From Mesorhizobium sp. (GTDB lineage: Bacteria > Pseudomonadota > Alphaproteobacteria > Rhizobiales > Rhizobiaceae): a stretch of 32,532 bases of DNA. A program made the position numbers and the translations under genes. This document shows, piece after piece, positions 1 through 8,183 of this stretch (the stretch's first letter is position 1; every line of letters begins with the position of its first letter). The notes below the pieces were generated by a model, which was not told the origin of the DNA, did no database searches, and worked only from the letters and a program-made list of their open reading frames with translations. The stretch is from assembly GCA_027492275.1 (NCBI GenBank), contig JAPUFC010000096.1, forward strand, positions 1-32,532, written 5' to 3'.

Positions 1-2
1 AA

Positions 3-761
3 GCGGCCGCCGCGCTGTTCGCGCTGCTGACCGCCGCCATGCTGACCCGCCACGCGATGAATGGCGGCGTCATCGACGGCACCGAGCCCAGGCTGGCCGA
101 GCAGGCGATCTACACGCTGATCGCGCTCGCCTTCGGCGGCATCCTGATCGCCATCGATTCGCGTTCGCCGAGCTCGGTGCTGCGCATGGGCTCGATGGCG
201 ATGGGCGTGCTGTCCGTCATCTTCGTCGCGGGCCAGCATTTCCTCACCCTCAACCCGCTGTTCACGGACGAGCCGACGGGCGGGATACCGGTCTTCAACC
301 TGCTGCTGCTGGCCTATCTGCTGCCAGCGGCCGCCGCCGGCCTGCTGGCCTGGTACGCGCATGGCCGCAGGCCGCTATGGTACTCCACCATGCTCGGCCT
401 GCTCGCCGCCGTGCTCGCCTTCGCCTACGCCACCTTCAGCGTCCGAAGGATATTCCAGGGCGAGCATATCGGCCTATGGGCCGGCATGAGCCAGATGGAA
501 ACCTATTCCTATTCGGCGCTGTGGCTGGTGATCGGGGTGGGCGTTCTGGTGGTCGGCACGCTGTGGCGCTCGCAGGCGCTGCGCATCGCCTCCGGCGCGC
601 TGATCGCCCTGACGGTGGCGAAGGTCTTCCTGTTCGACATGTCGGAGTTGGAAGGCGTGCTGCGCGCGCTCTCCTTCATCGGCCTCGGCGCGGTGCTGAT
701 CGGCATCGGCCTGTTCTACCAGCGGCTGCTGACGCGCAGCCGCCTTGCCGACAGGACGTAG
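3..761 (+). CDS. DUF2339 family membrane protein, C-terminal part
   Basis: This is the 3' end of a gene that begins before the window. The frame is open from base 3, and the first Met (39) is internal. The visible ~252 residues contain about seven hydrophobic segments. They end in a block (VAKVFLFDMSELEGVLRALS, followed by an IGLG/IGIG helix and YQRLL) typical of the C-terminus of DUF2339 proteins, which are large polytopic inner-membrane proteins of unknown function, usually 800-1000 residues. The stop lies one base before the 3' end of the convergent MFS gene, so the two transcripts must overlap or end inside each other. Family assignment is from the recognisable C-terminus; no function can be given. 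Confidence 0.8.
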   Translation, partial: AAAALFALLTAAMLTRHAMNGGVIDGTEPRLAEQAIYTLIALAFGGILIAIDSRSPSSVLRMGSMAMGVLSVIFVAGQHFLTLNPLFTDEPTGGIPVFNLLLLAYLLPAAAAGLLAWYAHGRRPLWYSTMLGLLAAVLAFAYATFSVRRIFQGEHIGLWAGMSQMETYSYSALWLVIGVGVLVVGTLWRSQALRIASGALIALTVAKVFLFDMSELEGVLRALSFIGLGAVLIGIGLFYQRLLTRSRLADRT

Positions 762-762
762 C

Positions 763-1995
763 CTACTCCGCCGGCGCTAGCGCCGGCCGCGACACCGGCT
801 TCTCGACGATCGGCCAGTGCACGATTGCCGCGAAGATGCCGAGCGCCACGCCCAGCCACCACACCGGGTCGTAGGTGCCGAAATGGTCGTACAGGTAGCC
901 GCCCAGCCAGACGCCGAGGAAGGAGCCGATCTGGTGCGACAGGAAGACGATGCCGCCCAGCATGCCGAGATGGCGCGTGCCGAACATGATCGCCACCAGC
1001 CCGTTGGTGGGCGGCACGGTAGACAGCCACAGAAGCCCCATCAGCGCGGCGAAGACGATGACGCTGGTGGGTGTCTGCGGCAGGAGCAGGAACGCGGTCA
1101 CCAGCACGGAGCGGGCGAGATAGATCCAGGCCAGGAAATGCGGCTTGGAGTATTTCTGGCCGATGAATCCGGCCGCCAGCGAGCCGATGATGTTGAAGAA
1201 GCCGATCAGCGCCAGCGCGATGACCGCGTAGCGCGCATCGATGCCGAGATCGCCGATATAGGCGGGGAAATGCGCGGTGATGAAGGCGACCTGGAAGCCG
1301 CAGACGAAGAACCCGGACACGAGCAGCATGTAGCTGCGGTGCGCGAAGGCTTCCGTCAGCGCCTGCCGGGCGGTCTGCTCGGCGGCGGCGCTGGCCGACC
1401 TGGCGTCGCGCGAGTTGCCCTTCAGCGGAATGGCGAGCAGCGGCACGGCCAGCATCATCACGGCCATGATGACCAGGCTCTGCGACCAGCCGAAGGCGCT
1501 GATCAGGCCTTGTCCGAGCGGGGCGAACAGGAACATGCCGGCCGAGCCGGCGGCGGTGCCGATGCCGAACACCAGCGAGCGCTTCTCGGGCGGCGTGTGC
1601 CGGGCGAAGGCCGCGAGCACGATGGAGAAGGAGCCGGCCGCCACCCCCATGCCGACCAGCACGCCGCCGCCCAGATGCAGCATGCCGGGCGAGGACGGAT
1701 CGGACATCAGCCACAGGCCGAGCGCGTAGAGCACGCCGCCGATCGACAGCACCCGCCAGGTGCCGTAGCGGTCGGCGACGGCGCCGAAGACGGGCAGGCT
1801 GAGCCCCCAGAACAGGTTCTGGATGGCCATGGCCAGGCCGAAGGTCGTGCGGTCCCAGCCCTTGTCCGCCAGCATCGGAAGCTGGAAGAAGCCCATCGCC
1901 GAGCGTGGGCCGAAGGTGATCGCGGCGATCAGGCAGCCGCAGATGATGATGGTCCAGGGAACGCTGCGCGACGGGGCTGCGGGAACGGCGCTCAT
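763..1995 (-). CDS. MFS transporter
   Basis: A 410-residue major facilitator protein with about twelve hydrophobic helices, so probably an inner-membrane secondary transporter. The first half has the loop 2-3 signature form (FGAVADRYGTWRVLSIGG), and the equivalent second-half loop reads AGFIGQKYSKPHFLA. The overall pattern resembles the monocarboxylate/oxalate-formate antiporter-like MFS branch, but the substrate cannot be told. I chose the ATG at 1995 because GGAG lies about 9 nt upstream and the protein starts just before helix 1. A longer in-frame reading to 2235 would add 80 residues of non-membrane, low-quality sequence. It is transcribed divergently from the ECF sigma gene and ends one base from the DUF2339 stop. 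Confidence 0.88.
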   Translation of the reverse strand: MSAVPAAPSRSVPWTIIICGCLIAAITFGPRSAMGFFQLPMLADKGWDRTTFGLAMAIQNLFWGLSLPVFGAVADRYGTWRVLSIGGVLYALGLWLMSDPSSPGMLHLGGGVLVGMGVAAGSFSIVLAAFARHTPPEKRSLVFGIGTAAGSAGMFLFAPLGQGLISAFGWSQSLVIMAVMMLAVPLLAIPLKGNSRDARSASAAAEQTARQALTEAFAHRSYMLLVSGFFVCGFQVAFITAHFPAYIGDLGIDARYAVIALALIGFFNIIGSLAAGFIGQKYSKPHFLAWIYLARSVLVTAFLLLPQTPTSVIVFAALMGLLWLSTVPPTNGLVAIMFGTRHLGMLGGIVFLSHQIGSFLGVWLGGYLYDHFGTYDPVWWLGVALGIFAAIVHWPIVEKPVSRPALAPAE

Positions 1996-2149
1996 GGGAA
2001 ATCTCCGCTTGTCGCTTTTGCTAGCGCAGCTTGTCTCGCAAGCCAAACAAATAGATTTAGACTGATGGTTCAATTCCGCTGATGGGATTGTGACGGGCGT
2101 CGGGAAGAGGATCGCCTCGCGCGGCGTTATTGCCACGGGCGGCCCTGTT

Positions 2150-2178
2150 CCGGCATGATCGATGTCCCGGCATGATCG
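2150..2178. repeat. Two direct 12-bp repeats upstream of the ECF sigma gene
   Basis: CCGGCATGATCG occurs at 2150-2161 and again at 2167-2178, a 17-bp period, inside the 220-bp gap between the divergent MFS and sigma-factor genes and about 40 bp before the sigma start. It could be a regulator site or a small duplication. I see no recognisable EcfG-type promoter (GGAAC then CGTT) at proper spacing here. Confidence 0.5.
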
Positions 2179-2215
2179 GTGGCGGACGGGCGGCGATGCG
2201 GGCTTGGGTGGCTCA

Positions 2216-2740
2216 ATGTCTGTGGATGCGCGCAAGGCGGCTGTGCTGGCGGAGATACCGCGCCTGAGGCGCTACGCCCGCGCCTTGCTGCGCGACGGCG
2301 ACCGTGCCGACGATCTGGTGCAGGACTGCCTGGAGCGGGCGCTTCGCCGGCTGGACAACTGGATGGAGGGGGAGAGCCCGCGGCGCTGGCTGTTCACCAT
2401 CATGCACAATCTGTTCGTCGACCAGATGCGCAGGAAAGGACGGCGGCCGGAGGGCGCGATGCTGCCGCTCGACCATGCGGAGGCGCTTGCCGCGCCGGCC
2501 GAGCAGGCCGAGCTGATGGGGGCCCGCGAGGTGCTGAACGCGTTGCAGGCGATTTCGCCGGAACGCCGCGCGGCCTTGCTGGCGGTGGCGGTGGAGGGGT
2601 TTTCCTATGCCGAGGCGGCGGCCATGCTGGGTGTCCCGGCGGGCACGCTGATGTCGCGGGTGGCGCGCGGGCGGGACGATCTGCGCGCGCTGCTGGACGA
2701 TGCGGGCCGCCGCCGGATGATCAGGGTGATCGAGACATGA
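2216..2740 (+). CDS. ECF-family RNA polymerase sigma factor
   Basis: A 174-residue group IV sigma factor that would direct core RNA polymerase to a stress regulon. Region 2 spans about residues 13-75, with the DDLVQDCLERALRRLDNW and RRWLFTIMHNLFVDQMRR helices. Region 4 spans about 105-160, with the helix-turn-helix FSYAEAAAMLGVPAGTLMSRVARGR. There is no sigma-3 domain and no C-terminal SnoaL-like extension. The start at 2216 leaves region 2 directly at the N-terminus; an in-frame ATG at 2162 would add 18 residues of poor quality and lies near the direct repeats. It overlaps the downstream anti-sigma gene in ATGA, the usual pairing of ECF sigma and cognate anti-sigma. The inducing signal is not evident. 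Confidence 0.92.
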   Translation: MSVDARKAAVLAEIPRLRRYARALLRDGDRADDLVQDCLERALRRLDNWMEGESPRRWLFTIMHNLFVDQMRRKGRRPEGAMLPLDHAEALAAPAEQAELMGAREVLNALQAISPERRAALLAVAVEGFSYAEAAAMLGVPAGTLMSRVARGRDDLRALLDDAGRRRMIRVIET

Positions 2741-3516
2741 GCGGACGCGATTTTTCCGAGCGCGACATCCACATGGCGCTCGACGGCGAATTGCCGGAGG
2801 AGGACCGGACGGCGTATGACGCCTGGCTGGACGCCAACCAGGACATGAAGGCGCGGGCGGCCCGCTACGAGGCCGACCGCCAGCGCCTGCGCGCCTCGCT
2901 GGAGGCGGTGCTCGCCGAACCGGTTCCGGCGCGGCTTTCGCGCGCGCTGGAAGGCGGAGCGGCCGAGCCGCCGCGCCGCGCCGCGCTGCGCTGGATCGCG
3001 GCGGCGGCGATCTTTTCCGTCGGCGGCCTCGGCGGCTATGCGCTCGGCCGCCGCGGCGACGGCCCGGTCTCGCGCGACGAGCGGCTGGCGCAGAACGCCA
3101 TCATCGCCCACCGCATCTATTCGGCCGAAAAGCTGCATGTGGTGGAGGTCGGCGCGGACCAGAAGGATCATCTCGTCGGCTGGCTGTCGCGCCGCGTCGG
3201 GCTGACGCTGATGGCGCCGGACCTCTCGGCGCAGGGCTACGAGCTGATCGGCGGCAGGCTCCTGCCCGCCGATGGAGGCACGGCCGCGCAGTTCATGTAC
3301 CAGAGCGCCGACGGCCAGCGCGTGTCGCTCTACATCACCTCCGACAAGGGCGAGCAGGACACCGGATTCCGCCTCTACGAGGGCGATCCGATCCGCGCCT
3401 GCTACTGGGTCGACGAAGGCTATGGCTGCGCCGTCGCGGGGGCGGCGCCGGCCGCGAAACTGCTGGCCGCGGCCAACCTCGCCTACCGCCAGCTTCTCGC
3501 CGGGGCGGAGGCCTGA
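2737..3516 (+). CDS. Transmembrane anti-sigma factor
   Basis: A 259-residue protein, translationally coupled to the ECF sigma gene. The N-terminal cytoplasmic part (about 1-80) begins SERDIHMALDGELPEEDR, typical of anti-sigma domains. It is charged and helical but lacks the zinc motif (His-x3-Cys-x2-Cys) of ZAS proteins. One membrane helix lies at about residues 83-105 (rich in Ala and Gly, ending YALGRR). The remaining ~150 residues would be periplasmic and have no recognised fold; two cysteines (in ACYWVDEGYGCAV) lie close together near the C-terminus. The likely role is to hold the sigma factor at the membrane until an envelope signal releases it. Partner assignment rests on the overlap and topology. 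Confidence 0.85.
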   Translation: MSGRDFSERDIHMALDGELPEEDRTAYDAWLDANQDMKARAARYEADRQRLRASLEAVLAEPVPARLSRALEGGAAEPPRRAALRWIAAAAIFSVGGLGGYALGRRGDGPVSRDERLAQNAIIAHRIYSAEKLHVVEVGADQKDHLVGWLSRRVGLTLMAPDLSAQGYELIGGRLLPADGGTAAQFMYQSADGQRVSLYITSDKGEQDTGFRLYEGDPIRACYWVDEGYGCAVAGAAPAAKLLAAANLAYRQLLAGAEA

Positions 3517-3676
3517 GCGGCTGCGCGGAAGGCTTCGGCGCACGGCTGCGGGACCGTCACAATTCGGCCCCAATCCGGGAGCGATAGCGCGATCAATACC
3601 CGGCCGAAACGAGGGTGATCGGCCCGGCAGACTCCTGACGCCGTATCCAGATTTCTCCGCGAGGTCTTCGGTCCGA

Positions 3677-4204
3677 ATGGCTGCCGACATCCGCCCGGCC
3701 CGGGCAGGCGATATGGACGCGCTTGCCGCCATCGAGGGCGCCGAGTTCCCGACCGACCGCATGTCCCGACAATCCTTCGCGCGGCTGATCCGCAGCCCGT
3801 CGGCGATCGTGCTGGCGGCGGGCCTTCCCGCGCGCGGCTACTGCGTCGTGCTGCTGCGTCGCGGCTCGGGCGTCGCGCGGCTCTACTCGATCGCGGTGTC
3901 GCGCCGGGACGGCGGCAAAGGCGCGGGCCGCGCCTTGCTGGCGGCGGCCGAGCGGGAGGCGGCGCTGCGTGGCGCCGGCGCCATGCGGCTGGAGGTGCGC
4001 GAGGACAATCCGTGCGCCCGCGATCTCTACGAGCGCAACGGCTATTGCCGCTTCGCCCGCGTCGAGGGTTACTATGCGGACGGCGCGCCCGCGCTGCGCT
4101 ACGAGAAAAAGCTGGGGGAACCGGCGGCCGGGCCGGGCAGGGGAGGAATGGCGGAGGGACGGTCGAAACCTTCTTCCGCCTCGGGAGTTCTTGGCGGACG
4201 ATGA
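3677..4204 (+). CDS. GNAT-family N-acetyltransferase
   Basis: A 175-residue GNAT protein. The acetyl-CoA binding motif A is at about residues 72-90 (IAVSRRDGGKGAGRALLAAA, the Q/RxxGxG/A type), and motif B is at about 108-123 (REDNPCARDLYERNGY). It resembles RimI-like enzymes. After about residue 147 the tail is Gly/Ser-rich and probably disordered. The stop overlaps the start of the RimK-like ATP-grasp gene in ATGA, so the two are almost certainly co-translated. GNAT plus RLAN/RimK-like ATP-grasp pairs are a recurring arrangement, proposed from comparative genomics to make or modify peptides. The substrate is unknown, and ribosomal protein acetylation is not implied by the resemblance alone. 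Confidence 0.85.
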   Translation: MAADIRPARAGDMDALAAIEGAEFPTDRMSRQSFARLIRSPSAIVLAAGLPARGYCVVLLRRGSGVARLYSIAVSRRDGGKGAGRALLAAAEREAALRGAGAMRLEVREDNPCARDLYERNGYCRFARVEGYYADGAPALRYEKKLGEPAAGPGRGGMAEGRSKPSSASGVLGGR

Positions 4205-5655
4205 CCTGGGTCATACTGACGGGCAGGCAGAGCGACCTCGACCAGGTGGCGACGCCGCACAAGATCATCACCAATCGCGACTACATCGCCCATCCGGCGC
4301 TGTTCAGGGGACAGCGGCCGAAGATCATCAACCTGTCGACCAGCTACGCCTACCAGAGTCGCGGCTACTACGCCTCGCTGTTGGCCTCCTCGCGCGGCCA
4401 TCGTGTGCTGCCCTCGGTCGAGACCATCATCGACCTGTCCGAGCGCAAGCTCTACGAGAGCTCTCTGCCGGAGCTGGAGCTGGCGCTGAACAAGTGCCGC
4501 AAGGACCTCGGCGGCACCTTTCCGGCCAAGGTGTCGATCTTCTTCGGCATCGGCCCGTCCAAGGCCTGGGACCGCTTCGCCAGGCTGCTGTTCGACTGGT
4601 ATCGCGCCCCCTCGCTGGAGGTGTCGCTGAGCGACAGCCAGCAATGGGCGTCGATCCGCAAGATTTCCTTTCTTCCCCATGTCCGCCTGACAGGCGCGGA
4701 AAAGAGCCGCTTCCTCGCCGCGCTCGACGCCTACACCAGCCGCGAATGGCGCGACACCCGCACCCGGGTGCAGGCGCGCTATTCCTTCGCCACGCTGGTC
4801 GATCCGCACGAGCAGCTTCCGCCGTCGGCGATATCGTCCCTGCGCCATTGGGCCCGCATCGCCGAGAAGATGGGCGTCGAGGTGGAGCCGATCACCCGCA
4901 AGGATTTGCCGAAGCTCGCCAACTACGACGCGCTGTTCATCCGCGAGACGACGTCGATCTCCAACCACACCTACCGCTTCGCGCGCCGCGCCCAGCAGGA
5001 GGGCATGCCGGTGATCGACGACCCTCTGTCGATGATCCGCTGCACCAACAAGGTCTACCTGAACGAGCTGATGCTGGCCAACAAGGTGCCGGTGCCGCCG
5101 ACGGTGATGATCGCCGGCATCGGCGATCTCGATCAGGCGGCGCAGATCCTCGGCTTCCCGCTGGTGCTGAAGATCCCGGACGGGGCCTTTTCGCTCGGCG
5201 TCAAGAAGGCCAACACTTTCGAGGAGCTGAAGACGCTGGCGACGCGGTGGCTGGAGGAATCCGACTTGCTGATCGCGCAGAAATTCATGCCGACGAAATA
5301 TGACTGGCGCGTCGGCGTGCTGGGCGGCCAGCCGCTTTTCGCGCTGCACTACCTGATGGCCAAGAAGCACTGGCAGATCGTCAACCACGACCGCGCCGGC
5401 AAGCCCGACCAGGGCGGCATCAAGACCTTCACGCTGAAAACCGCGCCGCCGGAGGTGGTGGAAACGGCGGTGCGCGCCGCCCGCTGCATCGGCGACGGGC
5501 TCTATGGCGTCGACCTGAAGGAAACCGAGCACGGCGTGTTCGTCATGGAGGTCAACGACAACCCCAACCTCGACCATGGCTGCGAGGACACGGGCGAGAA
5601 GGACGAGGTCTGGGTGCGGCTGACGCAGTGGTTTCTGGATCGGCTGGAGCGATAG
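4201..5655 (+). CDS. RimK-like ATP-grasp ligase with N-terminal RLAN domain
   Basis: A 484-residue protein. The first ~200 residues match the layout of the RLAN domain (RimK-like ATP-grasp N-terminal domain), including INLSTSYAYQSRGYYASLLA and the following DLSERKLYE block. The C-terminal ~250 residues are an ATP-grasp fold. It has the ATP-binding strand VLKIPDGAFSLGV (Lys at about 324), IAQKFMPTKYDWRVGVLGG, and the metal-binding end MEVNDNPNLDHG (Glu about 450, Asn about 452 and 454). All expected catalytic features appear intact. Such enzymes join a carboxylate to an amine through an acyl-phosphate, often adding amino acids such as glutamate. The true substrate is unknown. It is coupled to the GNAT gene and followed by a palindromic repeat in the convergent gap. 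Confidence 0.85.
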   Translation: MTWVILTGRQSDLDQVATPHKIITNRDYIAHPALFRGQRPKIINLSTSYAYQSRGYYASLLASSRGHRVLPSVETIIDLSERKLYESSLPELELALNKCRKDLGGTFPAKVSIFFGIGPSKAWDRFARLLFDWYRAPSLEVSLSDSQQWASIRKISFLPHVRLTGAEKSRFLAALDAYTSREWRDTRTRVQARYSFATLVDPHEQLPPSAISSLRHWARIAEKMGVEVEPITRKDLPKLANYDALFIRETTSISNHTYRFARRAQQEGMPVIDDPLSMIRCTNKVYLNELMLANKVPVPPTVMIAGIGDLDQAAQILGFPLVLKIPDGAFSLGVKKANTFEELKTLATRWLEESDLLIAQKFMPTKYDWRVGVLGGQPLFALHYLMAKKHWQIVNHDRAGKPDQGGIKTFTLKTAPPEVVETAVRAARCIGDGLYGVDLKETEHGVFVMEVNDNPNLDHGCEDTGEKDEVWVRLTQWFLDRLER

Positions 5656-5656
5656 G

Positions 5657-5883
5657 GCGCCCCCTCCGGCGCTTCGCGCCACCTCCCCCGTGAACGGGGG
5701 AGGATCGAACGTCGCGGCTGGCCTCTCCCTCCCCTGCGCAGCGGGGGAGGTGGCGCGAAGCGCCGGAGGGAGCCTCTCCTCCCCTGCGTAGCGGGGGAGG
5801 GGGACCATGCGAAGCATGGTGGAGGGGGCGCTCCATCCTCCCCTGCGAGGCAGCTACGGACCACGAAGCGCCGGAGTGGGCGC
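5657..5883. repeat. Mosaic palindromic intergenic repeat, copy 1 (composite)
   Basis: This fills the 240-bp convergent gap between the ATP-grasp gene and the HD hydrolase gene. The arm 5664-5689 is the exact reverse complement of 5743-5768 (26 bp). Shorter hairpins of the CTCCCCC/GGGGGAG type nest inside. The ends GCGCCCCCTCC (5657-5667) and GGAGGGGGCGC (5821-5831) are inverted, and a degenerate extra module follows to about 5883. The first ~45 bp match copy 3 at 19284 almost base for base. It is probably a non-coding REP/RIME-like element that also ends transcription in both directions; no ORF is credible in it. Confidence 0.85.
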
Positions 5884-5895
5884 CCGCCGCCGATA

Positions 5896-6504
5896 TCAGC
5901 GGCGCTGCGCCTCTATCGCTCCGAACCGCTCCGCGAACGCCGCCTCGACGGCCCTGGCCGGCTTGGGCGACAGGTCGAAGCGGTCGGGCGAGATGCCGCG
6001 CGGGCGTCCGAAGAAGCGCGCCGCCTCGGCCGGCGAAAAGCCGGCGAGCTGCGTCGATTCCAGATAGGCGGCGATCTGGTCGGCCTGCTTGATCGCCTTC
6101 TTCAGCATCGCCGGCATGGCCGGCGGCAGCGAGAAACGCAGATGGATCGCGCGTTGCAGGCGCTCCTCCACCGCCTTGTAACCGCCGCCGACCACCGACT
6201 TGAACGGCGAGATCATGTCGCCGATCACATATTCCGGCGCGTCGTGGAGCAGCGCCGTCAGTTGAGCCTCCGCCCCGGCCTCGGCATGCAGCAGCAGGAA
6301 GATGTCCTCGACCAGCAGCGAATGCTGCGCCACCGAGAAAGCGTGGTCGCCGAAGGTCTGGCCGTTCCAGCGCGCCACGCGCGCCAGCCCGTGCGCGATG
6401 TCGGAAATCTCCACGTCGAGCGGCGAGGGGTCGAGCAGGTCGAGCCGGCGGCCCGACAGCATGCGCTGCCACGCGCGGGCCGGCGCTCCGGCGCGGTCGG
6501 CCAT
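5896..6504 (-). CDS. HD-domain hydrolase (YfbR-like)
   Basis: A 202-residue HD-family metal phosphohydrolase. The metal-binding pattern is visible: a His in VAQHS (residue 61), the HD pair in LLHDAPEYVIGD (His87-Asp88) and a later Asp in KQADQIAAYLES (about 142). This fits YfbR-like 5'-nucleotidase/deoxynucleotidase proteins, which have about the same size and act on nucleoside monophosphates. The exact substrate is inferred only. The start codon shares one base with the stop of ygfZ (TGATGG-type junction at 6502-6506), so it is the last gene of a leftward operon. Transcription would end in the palindromic repeat downstream. Confidence 0.85.
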   Translation of the reverse strand: MADRAGAPARAWQRMLSGRRLDLLDPSPLDVEISDIAHGLARVARWNGQTFGDHAFSVAQHSLLVEDIFLLLHAEAGAEAQLTALLHDAPEYVIGDMISPFKSVVGGGYKAVEERLQRAIHLRFSLPPAMPAMLKKAIKQADQIAAYLESTQLAGFSPAEAARFFGRPRGISPDRFDLSPKPARAVEAAFAERFGAIEAQRR

Positions 6505-7364
6505 CAGGGCTCCTGCGACGGCGCTTCGGGAAAGCCGAAGCGCGCCCAGCCGGGAATGGACAGCCGCACCGGCATCTCGCCCGCCAGGATCGGCATGCCG
6601 GCATCCATCGCGTCCTTGACGCGGTCGATGCGCACGATGGCGAGGCCGTTTCGGCCGGCGACGGAGCCGATCGCGCCGAGCGTCCTGCCGCCGGCGGACA
6701 GGTCCGTGCCCGGCGCGGGCAGATCGGCGTCGGCCTCCACCAGAAGCACGCGCCGCCGCGCCGTGCCGCGATGCTGCATGCGCGACACCACCTCCTGCCC
6801 GACATAGCAGCCCTTGCGCAGGCCGACGCCGCCGTTCTGGTCAAGCAGCACGTCGTGCGGGAAGGCATCGCCGAGCGCATAGTCGGAGCCGCTTTCGGCC
6901 ACGCCGGCGCGGATGCGGAATGCATGCCAGTCCGCCGGCGACGCGTCGGCGACGGGCGGGTCGGCATAAAACCGGCGGACGACCGCCGGGGCGGGGAAGC
7001 GCGAATCGCGCAGGCCGGCGGTTGAATCGGTTTGTGAAGCGCCTGAATCGGTTTCCCACGAAACGGCGACAAGCGCCTGATCGCGCTTGGCGATCTCGAC
7101 CTTCGCGCGCAGCCGGTAAAGCGTTAGGCGGCGCACGAGATCGTCGGCGATGTCGGCGCGGCATTCCAGCGTCAGGCCGTCCGCGCCGCGCGAGACGAGG
7201 AAATCGAACAGGATCTTGCCCTGCGGCGACAGCAGCGCGCCGGGCTTCGCCTCGTCCGCGCCGAGCTGGCCGAGATCGGTGGTGATGAGGTTCTGGGCAA
7301 ACGCCTCGGCTTCCGGCCCCTTGAGGTCGATCAGCGAACGGTCGGTCAGATGGATTGCGGGCAT
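6504..7364 (-). CDS. ygfZ: Folate-binding Fe-S cluster assembly/repair protein YgfZ
   Basis: A 286-residue GcvT-like protein with the YgfZ signature KGCYVGQEV at about residues 184-192, including its conserved Cys. YgfZ proteins bind tetrahydrofolate and help maintain iron-sulfur enzymes such as MiaB. The N-terminal domain (DRSLIDLKGPEAEAFAQNLITTD) is typical. Around residues 104-117 there is a small in-frame 7-residue duplication (ETDSGAS/QTDSTAG), made by a 21-bp period repeat (TGAATCGGTTT at 7023 and 7044) of lower GC than its surroundings. It sits in an interdomain loop and probably does no harm. The gene is coupled to the HD hydrolase downstream and lies 74 bp after the secreted-protein gene. 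Confidence 0.92.
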   Translation of the reverse strand: MPAIHLTDRSLIDLKGPEAEAFAQNLITTDLGQLGADEAKPGALLSPQGKILFDFLVSRGADGLTLECRADIADDLVRRLTLYRLRAKVEIAKRDQALVAVSWETDSGASQTDSTAGLRDSRFPAPAVVRRFYADPPVADASPADWHAFRIRAGVAESGSDYALGDAFPHDVLLDQNGGVGLRKGCYVGQEVVSRMQHRGTARRRVLLVEADADLPAPGTDLSAGGRTLGAIGSVAGRNGLAIVRIDRVKDAMDAGMPILAGEMPVRLSIPGWARFGFPEAPSQEP

Positions 7365-7438
7365 GGCTCGGTCACGGATGTCTGCCCGTCAGTTAAGCGC
7401 CGCGCGGCCGCGCGGCAAGCCTGCGGTCGCCGCGCCGG

Positions 7439-8164
7439 TCAGTCGCCGGCGACGAAGAACACCCAGCTTCCCTCGGGATCGATGCCGACCCGGTAGAAGA
7501 TGTAGCCGCCGAAATTCTTCATGTCCTCGTAGTCGCCGGCGGTGACGATCTTGAAGAGCTCGACGCGCTGGCGGGCATCGAGCCGGTCGATCGGATAGGC
7601 GAAGAAATAGGGCCAGACATAGAGCTCTTCCGGCTCGCCCGCGTCCATATGGACGTAGCCGGCCGACAGCACCTCCTCCAGGATGGCGAGGATTTCCTGC
7701 CCGCCCTCGTCGCCGGCCTGCTGCTTGAGGAAGGCGATGGGATCGCCCTCCATCGTGCCCAGCGTCAACTGCGTGGCGCTGCTTCCCGTGCTGAGGAACG
7801 GCCGCAGCGCCTCGACCTCGCCGCTTTTGGCGGCCTCGAGAAGCCGGTCGTGCATGCGCCGCACCGGCTCCGGCAGCGTGGAGAGGTCGTAGGACACTTC
7901 GGGCGGCGGCTCGTCGGCCTCGTCGGGCTGCGCCTGCTCCGTGTCGGGCGCCGGCGCGTCGGGCTCGGCCGGCTGCGTGGCTTCGGGGGGAATGCCCTGT
8001 CCGGGTTCGGCCGGGGCGGGCGTGGCGCCCTGTATCTCGCTGAGCGCCACGGCCGGCGTGCCGGCCGCGAGGCAGAACCAAACGGCCAGCGCGGCCCCGG
8101 CAAGCACCGGCCCGCCGGCCGCCCGGCCTCTCCGGCTTTTTCCTGACGCTGACATCCCGTTCAT
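7439..8164 (-). CDS. Secreted or membrane-anchored protein of unknown function
   Basis: A 241-residue protein. A basic N-terminus (SGKSRRGRAAGG) precedes a hydrophobic stretch at about residues 18-41 ending in TPAVALSE, which fits a signal peptide or signal anchor. Residues about 46-90 are a Pro/Glu/Ala-rich linker. The rest is a compact domain with PVRRMHDRLLEAAKSGEVEALRPFL near its start and an aromatic C-terminus (NFGGYIFYRVG, SWVFFVAGD). I recognise the pattern as a conserved rhizobial hypothetical but know no function. A second in-frame ATG at 8155 (residue 4) could be the real start. It lies 19 bp after the small gene at 8184-8441 and is probably co-transcribed with it. Confidence 0.75.
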   Translation of the reverse strand: MNGMSASGKSRRGRAAGGPVLAGAALAVWFCLAAGTPAVALSEIQGATPAPAEPGQGIPPEATQPAEPDAPAPDTEQAQPDEADEPPPEVSYDLSTLPEPVRRMHDRLLEAAKSGEVEALRPFLSTGSSATQLTLGTMEGDPIAFLKQQAGDEGGQEILAILEEVLSAGYVHMDAGEPEELYVWPYFFAYPIDRLDARQRVELFKIVTAGDYEDMKNFGGYIFYRVGIDPEGSWVFFVAGD

Positions 8165-8183
8165 TCCCGGCGCGGCCCGTCGG

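Noticed and set aside
763-2235. Longer MFS protein starting at 2235
   Set aside because: The extra 80 residues are not membrane-like and run through the divergent promoter region; 1995 has a ribosome site.
4099-5817. A 572-codon minus-strand frame opposite the ATP-grasp gene
   Set aside because: Low-complexity Arg/His/Val-rich composition and no family features; the plus-strand ATP-grasp protein is clearly coding.
5657-5883. Repeats considered as a CRISPR array
   Set aside because: Repeat units are palindromic modules of unequal length without regular unique spacers, and no cas genes are present.
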